A stretch of DNA of 64,000 bases from Malania oleifera (Eukaryota; Streptophyta; Magnoliopsida; Santalales; Ximeniaceae), in assembly GCF_029873635.1 (NCBI RefSeq), contig NC_080422.1, positions 6,975,764 through 7,039,763 of the forward strand, given 5' to 3'. The position numbers were made by a program, and so were the translations under genes. Each line of letters starts with the position of its first letter. Positions within the stretch are counted from its first letter, which is position 1. Below are positions 1 through 9,840 of this stretch, piece after piece. The notes below the pieces were generated by a model. It searched no databases. It had not been told where the DNA came from and saw only the letters and a program-made list of their open reading frames with translations.

Positions 1-546
1 ACTTCCTAAAACTGTCAGAAAGCCAAAATTTGAATAAAAGACCTTACCCTGGATTTGGGATGAATTTCAACTTCGTTTCACCAACGATCCGCTCCTACAG
101 ACGTGAAGAGAACTCTGCCAGGAACGTCATGGTGGTCTCAGATTGTCGATCCAGCGACTGATAGGGCCTAAATCGAAGAAAAAAGAGGGAGGAGTCGTAG
201 GGGTAGAGAGAGAGAGAGAGAGAGACTGCGGCGAATTTCTGTGATTAAAATCAATTTAGGGTTATTTATACTACGAGATTCATCGACGAGCCACGTCATC
301 TCGTCGACGAGTCCTTAAGTAATTTCGTCGATGAACCTTATCCTTCGTCGACAAAATTCACAATAGCCCAAATTCTTCTCTCGGTATTTTCTCGTCGATG
401 AGACTGGACCTCGTTGACGAGGCCCTGAAGAACCTTCGTTGACGAACCCTTATATTCGTCGATGAAGTCGGCTGCCTCCTTCTGTTACTGATTCCATTTC
501 TCTCCCTCTCTATAATTTAAATACCATTATTACTTGGGTCGTTACA
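1..546 (-). mobile_element. Partial gypsy-type LTR (family A), cut by window start
   Basis: On the minus strand this LTR begins TGTAACGACCC at position 546 and reads leftwards out of the window. It holds a palindrome array (275-470), a TATA box (262-271), an AG/CT microsatellite (208-226) and a donor-like GTAAGGTC (GT at 46-47). The same order is seen in the complete family A copy at 2365-4851. Only the U3 and early leader are present, so it cannot be told whether this is a solo LTR or part of a full element. Flanking bases at 547-551 are ATATT. Confidence 0.85.
262..490 (-). promoter_or_regulatory. LTR promoter: palindrome array plus TATA box
   Basis: Repeated copies and near-copies of TCGTCGACGA lie between 275 and 470, about 20-30 bp apart. 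They are followed on the minus strand by GTATAAATAA (262-271). The layout matches the U3 promoters of the other family A copies. Confidence 0.6.
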
Positions 547-2019
547 ATATTTTTTTGACTATGCATAAAAAGTTAGGGACACGACACATGCTCTCCACAT
601 ATGAAGACTTTTCAACTGCTTAATGCCTCAAAAATATTCATGTTTGGTTTGTGAATAAGTTGATTTAGGGTGGTTTTGATTGGATATGACGAGTAGGTGA
701 GAAAATGTTAGGATGAAGGACTTGACACCTCAAAAATAAGCTAGATTCTTTTCAGATTAGTCCACTCCATACATTTAGCGTTTGTTCCTTGCAATATGTG
801 GGATGTTTGATTATGACACTCCTTCTCACATATGACAAGCAAACCCAACATTTTTGAGTGTTTTTTAGGGTATACTAGTTAGGCCGAGTCAAAACAACCA
901 TTCTATAGGTGTCCATGGATATTCAGGGTGTAACGAGTCATACACATTACACATGTCTCGATATTTCGCCTATTTATACTCAAATTTATATGACTACATT
1001 AACTCTGAATTGTCTTATTGGTTGAATCTATGTGAGTATATTGTTCTTAATAGTTATATAATGATGAAACTTGCATGAGTGACTTACTTTAGAGTTGCTT
1101 GAATTATGTATGAATGAGCTGGTGTGTAATCTAGTAATATTCTCATATGTGAAATGGTATGGTTGTGTCGCATGTGCATTCATTTAATGTTTCTTGGAAT
1201 TGGTATCTATGGGTATTGCCCTGAATTGCATTCACGTTATTTGCTAGAGACTAACAAAATGTTAGTTAAAAGGTGTGATTACGAGTCTAAATTGCGTAAT
1301 TAGATGTTTAAAATCATGCATTAAAATTAAATTTTTAATTAAGCACCTAATTATGTTCAATCTTTTAACATTGCGCTCAATTTATAATAATTAGTTTTTA
1401 TTCAATAAATTGCGGATTTTATGTATTTTATTATTGCAGGAAATTTTTGGAAAGTAAATCCAAAATTTTTTTAAAAAAATGATAGAGAAGTCGTGCATAA
1501 TGAACTTGATGAAGTCTTGAACCATGTCGAAGATGGCCATGCACACTTTTAAAGTGACCCATGAAGTGATGTGACTACGAGAAAGCAAACGTGCATGCTT
1601 GGATGGGCTGTGTGCATGCTTGGATGGGCCGTGAGCTTCTTGGAGAGTAAATGTGAGGTAGCACAGCCATGGGCTTCAAACAATTGGGCTTGTGTGTGCG
1701 TTGGGAACAGAAGGAAAAAAAAAGGAGAGGTCGGGCCTGACTTGACCCGGCCATGCAAGAGAAACGGAGAGGTCTTCTTAGGGATGCTTTTGCATTTAAA
1801 AAGGAAGGAGCAAGAGGTTTGGTAGCAAGGTTTTTTTGGGGGGTTATGGAGGTCGGTGCGGCACAAGGGACTTCTCTATCTCGTCTCTTTCAGCAGCAGC
1901 TCTCATTTTCTCTCGTCTTTTATTCTCTCTGGTGGCTTTCGAGTTCTCGTCTCCTCCGGCACATCACCTCAACCTCTCAGCTCTTCCCTCCTGCTGCAAC
2001 CCGAGCATCTCTCCTTCTC

Positions 2020-2079
<60 letters not shown>

Positions 2080-2364
2080 CTCTCTCTCTAGTTAATTAGT
2101 TCTGCTACTTTCTATTTACTTTAATGTTGGTTTAAGTTTAGTATTCAATTGAATGTTCAAATTTAAGATTATTGTCTCTCTTCCCTCTCTTTCATTCTCT
2201 CTTTTCTTTTAAATAATTGTTTAAGTTAATATTATGTTTATAAGAATGGTGTTGAAATTAAAGTTTTAGACTTTTAATTTCTATTGATTATTATTAAAGT
2301 TCATTTTTTAGTTTGCTTTTTGTTAAGTTTTTGATTGTGTTAAAATTTTAATTTTGGTTACGTT
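547..2364. other. Non-genic stretch, probably old repeat
   Basis: No supportable gene. ORFs at 1549-2099 are low-complexity or microsatellite translations. There is a short direct duplication of about 20 bp (GCATGCTTGGATGGGC type) at 1591-1630. Solo LTR 2365-4851 is inserted at the right edge. The sequence resumes at 4852 and may itself be an old retrotransposon LTR, but I could not find its ends. Confidence 0.4.
2024..2092 (+). repeat. (TC)n / (TCTA)n microsatellite
   Basis: Uninterrupted TC dinucleotides pass into four TCTA units and back to TC. It accounts for the Ser/Leu-rich ORFs that overlap it. Confidence 0.95.
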
Positions 2365-2443
2365 TGTAACGACCCGAATTTAAAATGAAATTTAAATAAT
2401 AAGGAAAGGGAAATGGAAACCGGAAACAGAAGGAAGCCGTAGA

Positions 2444-2705
2444 CTTCGTCGACGACATTACATTTTGGAAGGGAAAAACAAAAAGGAGGAGTTTTAGGGC
2501 TTCGTCAACGAATCCCCTGTATTCGTCGACAAAGGCTTAAGGGAATTCGTCGATGAACACAGGACTTCGTCGACGAGAAAATACCGAGAGAGGTTCTAAG
2601 GCCGCCTAAATTTCGTCGACAAATACAGGGTCTCGTCGACAAAATTTGTGAAGGACTCGTCAACGAAAGTCGGGCTCGTTAACGAAATCCTGTTTTATAT
2701 ATATA
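2444..2705 (+). promoter_or_regulatory. LTR promoter: ten-palindrome array plus TATA
   Basis: Copies of TTCGTCGACGAA and one-base variants (CGTCAACG, CGTCGATG, CGTTAACG) begin near 2444, 2501, 2522, 2545, 2565, 2611, 2631, 2656 and 2675. TATATATA follows at 2695. Most variants are C-to-T or G-to-A changes at CpG. Confidence 0.65.
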
Positions 2706-3274
2706 CGAAAATCCGGGAGAAATGTTTTTTTTAAGAAATCTCTCTCTCCTCTTTCTCTCTCTCTCTCTCTCTCTACGGTTCTCTCTCCCTTCTCTCTACG
2801 TTTTCGGCCCCATCAGTCGTCAGATCGACGATCTGAAACTACCACGATGATCCCGGCAGAGTTCTCTACAAGTCTGCCAGGGCGGATCGTCAGGGAAACA
2901 AATTTGGATTCCATCCCAAATCCATGGTAAGCCTTTTTACTCAATTTTTGGAGTCTTGATAGTTGAGAAAAGTGTCATATGCATGAAAATACTGAAATTT
3001 AATACTGAGAGTTTTCAGTTTCGGAGTATTGGTCAGGAAACCCCTCAGGTGTTAAACTTGAATGCTTTTGGGTGAAAACTTTCTACCCAATATTTGAGTT
3101 TTTAGCAGTTGAGGAAAATATTGTATGCTTCGAAATACTGAACTTTAATTCTGAGATTTTTCATTTTCAGGGTGTTGAGTTAGGAACCCTGCGGGTACGG
3201 GGCAATTTTATTAGGGGCTTTCCAAGAATCAAGTAAGGGGATAAACTAAACTAGTTTCTGTTTTTGAGAAAATG

Positions 3275-3311
<37 letters not shown>

Positions 3312-3520
3312 TTATCATTTGATTTATGGAAAATGTATATGTTTATATATATGTTTTATATTTGCAAAATACTGTGAAAATGATCGTATGTTGAATATGT
3401 GAAAAATCTACTGTGTGGCATGAGTAAAAATATTGTGTAATGCTGTTTTCTGGAAATGTGGATGATGTGGATTTTTATGAGGGAAAACCGGCGTACAAGT
3501 CGAGATGTTTTTGTACATAC

Positions 3521-3572
<52 letters not shown>

Positions 3573-3578
3573 ATATGT

Positions 3579-3725
3579 TTGCCGACGTACGGGCCGTGCT
3601 ATGTGATTTGCCAGGGTACGGGCCGTGCTATGTGATTTGCCAGGGTACGGGCCGTGCTATGTGGTTTGCCAGCGTATGGGCTGTGCTATGTGATTTGCCG
3701 GCGTACGGGCCGTGCTATGTTAAAA
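3579..3725 (+). repeat. LTR minisatellite, about 30-bp unit x5
   Basis: Tandem units carrying TACGGGCCGTGCTATGTGAT separated by TTTGCC, within the possible second LTR intron. TA and GT microsatellites lie just upstream (3521-3570). The same unit occurs at 16070-16265. Confidence 0.9.
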
Positions 3726-4242
3726 TGAGAAATACCGGCGTACGGGCCGATGATTTTATGATACATGTATATATGTGAAATGATAAGATTGATGTGAAAA
3801 TAAATGAAATGAGATATTTATGTATCATGGTTTTAGTATATGTATATGATATCAGAAACTAGTTGGCTTGGTTTAGGCTAGCACTTGCACGGTACCGTTG
3901 CTATGTGTCCATGATCCCTGTGATCATGATATCTGTGTTAACGCCGCTGTACGGAGTGGTGTGAGATTGGATAGTCGATGTGGTTATTTTCGAGAAGTGT
4001 GCTGTTATCGCCCCTGGTGTACGGACCAGTCTGGGTAGACCCATCGGACCTACAGACTAGACTATCGACTTGGCAATGGTCGGCTAACCATTGTCAGGTC
4101 CCGCCTTCGGGCCACACAACCCAATCATGTGGGGGTAATACATGACAACAGCCAGCTAACCCACCAGGATGGTTTTTATATTATTATTATGACATGAGTT
4201 GAGATATATCATGAAAATGCAGTATGTTCTGCCTTGTTGATT

Positions 4243-4301
<59 letters not shown>

Positions 4302-4856
4302 CCAGATTTGATGAAACAGTACTAAATGTGTTATATATATGATATATGTTGAACACGAATTACTCATGTTGCCACACACTAATATTAGTTTATTTTCTTT
4401 ACTGAGAGGTGTCTCACCCCTAAATTTTATTAACTTTTTAGGAGCCCCGGATAGGAAAGCGGGAACAGCCCCGCAGAAGTAGTGTTGTTTATCTGCCCTC
4501 TGCGAAGGGTAAGTTTTTTTTTGTAGGGACAGTTAGGTTTTTGTAGGAATTGTCCCTAGATTCCATTTTTGGGATGTATATATATATTGAGAGTTAGTGT
4601 TTATAGTACTCTAGTCTGTATTGGGCACATTATGATGAGTTGAATATGATTTTATACTTTCTGCTGCGTAGGCTTCTGCTGTATATTTTGTTGTATCCTT
4701 GGAACCCACGGGTCCAGGTGGATGGTGACCTGCTGAGTCGGATTGTGGGATATGTAGTAATGATTTTATAATGTTGATAATATTAAAAAAAAAAAAATGA
4801 GTAAAATGAGCAGGTCGTGACAGCTTTGAGTAAAAAGAGCAGGTCGTGACAACGTT

Positions 4857-5289
4857 AGTGGTTGATTGAAGATTTTAAGGTTGAATGCTTCAGTTACGTA
4901 ATAAAGTTATCGTCTTTAGGCTTTTTGGTTGAAGTTTCAGACGTGTGATTTATTTGTTGCCTGAATAGATAAACGAAGGATTGTGTTTGGTATTTAATTT
5001 TGTCATTGTCTATTTCATTGTTTCTGTTTCCCGTTTCTTATCGTTTATTTAGTACGTGTTAGGTTCATAATTTAAATTTCACGTTGTTTTAATTTCGTCA
5101 CAAAATCTCAAAAATCTCAGGAAATCGAATTTAAGATGTGTTAAGTAAACTTTTCTTTTTTTATTTTCTTTTGAAATTACACAAAGTTTTAGACTAAACT
5201 GCATTCCCCGAGGAGACAATCTGACCCTTGGGCTAATTATTACACGACTGAACTCCTATACTTGGGATAGCTTTCGAGCTACTCATTTT
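4857..5289. other. Non-genic, continuation of 547-2364 background
   Basis: This is the sequence into which solo LTR 2365-4851 was inserted. No gene is visible. The GC-richer block at 5200-5280 resembles the 3' part of some plant LTRs, but I cannot bound it. Confidence 0.35.
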
Positions 5290-5294
5290 TAGAG

Positions 5295-7255
5295 TGAGTC
5301 ACTTCCCCATCGGCCTTAGTGCAAATTTCACAACATAGTTTCCATACTGAGCATACCTCCCCACCGCCATCAGTAGGAACATCACAACATACTTTTCGTA
5401 CTGAGCATACCTCCCCATCGGCATCAGTAGGAACATCACACATCATTTCCCATATTGAGCATACCTCCCCATCGACCTTAGTGCAGACTTCACAACATAG
5501 TTTCCATACTGAGCATACCTCCCCATCGGCATTAGTAGGAACATCACAACATACTTTCCGTACTGAGCATACTCCTCATCGGCATCAGTAGGAACATTAC
5601 ACATCATTTCCCATATTGAGCATACCTCCCCATCGGCATCAATAGGAATATCATAACATACTTTCCATACTGAGCATACCTCCCCATCGGTATTAGTAAG
5701 AACATCACACATCATTTCCCACACTGAGCATACCTTCCTATTGGCATCAGTAGAAATTATATAGCATAATTTCCATACTGAGCATACCTCCCCATCGGCA
5801 TCAGTAGGAACTCTCTACATTATTCTCAACCTTTCTAGAAACCAGTATAATACACTTATTTATATCATATAATACGATTTATATAATAATACAGTAACAT
5901 AATCTCAATTTCATCATATCTGTATTATTCACGTCTGTATATATCATATATCATTACATCTGTATAAAACATATCTACATATTTCATATTGACATACTTG
6001 TATTTTTTGTAAAAACTCATCCCCACATATTTCAATATAAATCTACTATTTCATGTTTCTCATGTCACACAATTTTTGAATGATAATTCATAATCTAATA
6101 ATCAAAGGGAAATATCCATATCATAAAATTCCAAAATCATATACAATATTTACATTTTCACGTACTTTAAATCAACCAGTTAATTCCCAAAAATATCTGT
6201 CATAACTTATTCCTCTTACCTGCTACTGGGAACGTGCCTACAAGTATCCTAAACCGATGCCCGTGGCGTTCACACAATCCTTGTATTCATATACCTAAGT
6301 TTAATCACTTTAACCTCGAAATTATAAAATTATCTAACATTCCTAAGCTCACACGCTCCCGTTAACCAGTTAAATTCTTAAAAAAAAAAAAAAAAAACCG
6401 CAGGTATGATCCACTTCCCATATTTAAATTTAATTCCCAACATATTACCAAAAACCCAATCTATCCTAACAGTTTAATTTAACTCCAAAAATATTCCCAA
6501 AATCCCATCTCATCAAATCCTTGCAGTTTAATTTAACTCCAAAAATACTTCCAAAAATCTGTTATAATTAAATCCCTACAGTTTAATTTAATTTCAAAAT
6601 ATTCTCAGAAATCTAACTTAATCAAGTCCTTGCAGTTTAACTTAATTCCAAAATATTCTCAAAAATCTAATTTAATCAAATACTACAATTTAATAAATAA
6701 ACCATAATTTTCATACCCATAAAATTACTCAAAAATTCATATACAATATTCCAGTAATTATATATCATGATTTAACTGGGTGAATTTCTCTAATAACTAA
6801 GATAATTTATTCTCCTTACCTTATCCTAAGAGTGGTGATTAAGATTTCCAAATTAAAAATCTACTCTGATTAACTTGTTCAGAATCGAAGCAGGTACCTT
6901 GTGGTGGTGTCTCATCATCAATTCGGCTTAATTTCAGAGTAGAAATTAAAGAGAGGGAGAGTGGAGGCCTGAGGAGAGACAGTGAGCCACGACTTGCAGG
7001 GGGTTTGATGAAATCCATTCAATTTTCAACTTGAATATTCTTACAGAGGATTCATACTTTCAATATATATATATATATATAATATTATTATATTCATATA
7101 TTATTATATTATATTATTTAATTAGTAATTATTAAATAATTAATTAATAGTTTTTTATTAAATTAATTTAATTTAATTTTAATTTATTTATTTTTTGTTT
7201 ATTCTTCATTTTTCTTTTTTGACACTCCTAAACATCTCATTTTCTGGATGTTACA
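5295..7255 (-). mobile_element. Solo LTR, family F-like (1961 bp)
   Basis: On the minus strand it starts TGTAACATCC at 7255 and ends GTGACTCA at 5295. The target duplication is imperfect (TAGAG 5290-5294, TAGAA 7256-7260). It shares its minisatellite unit with the plus-strand LTR at 45911-50702. Donor-like sequences read GGTAAGGAG near 6820 and CAGGTAAGAG near 6215 on the minus strand. No coding capacity. Confidence 0.75.
5319..5815 (-). repeat. LTR minisatellite, 52-54-bp unit x9
   Basis: CTGAGCATACCTCCCCATCG recurs near 5349, 5400, 5457, 5510, 5565, 5618, 5670, 5725 and 5778. The reverse complement of this unit forms the array at 49691-50005. The overlapping ORFs are translations of the repeat, not genes. 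Confidence 0.93.
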
Positions 7256-7260
7256 TAGAA

Positions 7261-9589
7261 TTACTTTTGAATTGATCGAAATCATAAGTTAGGTCTTGTG
7301 ATGTTAAAAGAAATCTATTTTTGTTCCTACACTTTTGATTAGTATAATTGAAGACTTGTATTTAATCATTCCATGCAAATATTTTCGTCATCCTCCTATC
7401 TTAACAAAATTGCGAATGCATATAAATTATTAAATTGATATTTTAAATTATATCACTGTTATTTGCAATAAGTTTGTCGTTAAAAATATTTCAAAGAGTT
7501 CTACTTATGGTGAAGTAATTATATTTGAGTGCATAATATATTAGTATAAAATAATTTTAAAAATAATATATTTTTTCGTCACTAATAATGTCGGGACCTC
7601 AAACAAGCCGGACTAATTTTCAAGAATAGAAGGATTTTCTATTCATTTCACCCTTCTAATTTATAACTATTAAATTAAATTCAATGATAATTTTAATTGA
7701 ATAAAATTAATAAGTATAAGTCCTTAATTATAAGAATTAAAAGTATAGGAACTAAATTGATTTTAGCTAAAAAGATAAAAATTAACTGATCATTTTACTC
7801 TTTTTAAATTCAATTTATTTTAATGAGACTATTATTTTCATTTATGTAATTTACACGTCAATTTATAATAATAAGGATTTTTTAAAAATAAAGATATTGT
7901 GTTTGAGAGCATAAATTTCGAATCTTAAATTTTAATTTAGATGAATTAAAAAATTTAATATAATTATATATCATATTTTGTCCAAATTTACAGAAGTTCA
8001 AATTTAAAATATCTTCTAAATATAGGAAGAATTTATCGGAACAAAAAACAATTCGTTAATTGTTATGTCTTAAGTAATTAACTTAACTTTAAAAATGACA
8101 AAGTAAAAAAAAATCAAAAGGTATTTTTTTAATAAAAAAATTATGCCCAACATTGACTTGGGATTTTATTTACTTATTTAAGAAATTGAAATACTCGGGA
8201 GCAGTGGGTGGACAGTGCATCCGCCGGCCCAAGTTAGAGCAGGCCGTGAACTGTGACAGACAAACCAGGCCAGAGGTCACGGTGGAAGCTGAGCCGGGCG
8301 GATCAGGTGCCACGTTGCAGTTCTTTGGACCACTGAACCTGGTGAGGTGGATTGCAGATCAAGATGTCCTACGTGTACGGCCACGATTGGTTCAAACACT
8401 ATTCTTCTTCCATTCGTACTATTCCCATTTCCCACTACGCCCCCTTCGAAAACGCAGCCTGCCGCACGCAAAAACAAAAAGGTACCAACTTGGTACTATC
8501 TTGTAATTTTAGACATTTTTTTTTTTTTTATAACTAAAATAGGAGTAACTCCAATTATTTATTAATCTACATTTAATTTTAACAGAAGAATACTGTGATT
8601 ACAAGACAAGCATTTGGAGATTATAGATAAAAAAGACATTAAAGGTCTTCCAAAAACAACACCAACAAACAATCAAAATAGGACTATAAATTCAAACAAA
8701 ACTAAATAAGAAACAAATATAAACAGATATAAGAAAAAATAATAATAAAATAAATTAAAATAAAAAATATATAAACTAACCAAACAAAAATCAAAAGGAT
8801 GAACTAATGACGAAGGGAAGTGAAAACATAACCTATTTATCTAAAAGATACATTTCAGAAAACGTAGTAAAATAATTTGTAATAAAAAATTATTGTAATT
8901 TTCTTGTAAATTCATGCAAATTTGAAATTTGAAATTCAAAATATAAGCTTCAAAACACTAGTGAAAGCATACTTCTTAGAAAAAGTTTGAGTTAAAAAAT
9001 AACAATAATACACAAAGTAGTAGTCATCAATTTACGAGTATTATATTTATAATTCTTAATTCTTAATAGATTCCTCACAAGATATCAAAGCTCAAGTCTT
9101 AGAAAATTTGAGTTTTTAATTGAGATTAAACCTTAATATTTAAGAGAAGAAGGGTCGAGTGGTGAATTCTTTATCCTAGTGAATTGATCGAGTATCTGAA
9201 TATCTAAATTGTTTCGAATACTATTATATTTTAAAATATATACATATATAGTATTAAAAACGATTTTCTTTGTATGAAAAACTCTATCGATAGAATTATA
9301 TAGAGTACTTCACTTTATATTGTATTTAGAAAAAAAGTATTTGAATGGAAGAATAAATTTTTCCTGTACAATACAAAAAGTGGGGCATAAGCACCCTTTC
9401 TATTGAAACGTTTTTTTCCCCCTTTTCTTTTTGTTGTAGTATGTGGTTTATATCGAGTGGAATACGTGTATAGAGAAAGCAAACCGATGCCAAAATATGT
9501 CATCATTCCGCTCTACTCCCTTCTAACATCGGCCTTTTGGACTTAAAATTTATTATTTTATTGGTTGAGATGATTAATAGGCTGGGGTG
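7261..9589. other. AT-rich intergenic, no gene seen
   Basis: Mostly AT-rich low-complexity DNA. One GC-rich block at about 8190-8480 stands out. It carries ACGTG-type and CCAAT-type motifs and short ORFs on both strands that I do not recognise. It could be a relic of a gene or promoter. Confidence 0.4.
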
Positions 9590-9840
9590 AGGGCGCAACG
9601 CTCCCGCAGGACGGTACAGAGGTAATTTGAGAGATTCCTCTAATACCTCTGTACGGTTAGGGTTAGTATAAATATATATGACGTAACCCTATTTTAATAT
9701 AGTGAAATTCATCCGCTGCTCGCTCTTTTTAGATGTAGGCATATATACTGCCGAACCACGTTAAATCTATGTGTTCTTGTTGATCCATCTCTTTATTTTT
9801 TTCGTACTATTCATCATAATTGTTACACGTTTCACAACAA
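9590..9840 (+). mobile_element. Remnant of a Ty1/copia-type LTR
   Basis: Contains GATGTAGGCA, then GCCGAACCACGTTAAATC and TTGTTGATCCATC. This order is typical of the leader part of many plant copia LTRs. Upstream, at 9613-9653, is an 11-bp perfect inverted repeat (GTACAGAGGTA / TACCTCTGTAC). No ends or target duplication were found. Confidence 0.55.

Larger units (their letters stand above)
2365..4851 (+). mobile_element. Solo LTR, gypsy family A (2487 bp), intact ends
   Basis: Starts TGTAACGACCC and ends GGTCGTGACA, with a perfect 5-bp target duplication ACGTT at 2360-2364 and 4852-4856. Internal order: ten GTCGAC palindromes (2444-2688), TATA-like stretch (2693-2705), CT-rich leader, donor ATG|GTAAGC (GT 2927), acceptor TTTTCAG (AG 3169-3170), second donor CAA|GTAAGG (GT 3233), TA and GT microsatellites, minisatellite (3579-3725), inverted repeat TGAGAGGTGTCTCA, and acceptor-like TTTTTAG (ending 4441). 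The last 29 bp are a tandem copy of the preceding terminal bases. No coding capacity. Confidence 0.93.

Noticed and set aside
3440..3778. ORF with repeated cysteine-rich units
   Set aside because: Translation of TA/GT microsatellites and the LTR minisatellite in a solo LTR.
5319..5724. Overlapping ORFs on both strands with repeated histidine- or cysteine-containing units
   Set aside because: Translations of the 53-bp LTR minisatellite.
5319..5815. CRISPR-like repeat spacing
   Set aside because: The units are contiguous 52-54-bp tandem copies with no unique spacers, in a plant LTR.
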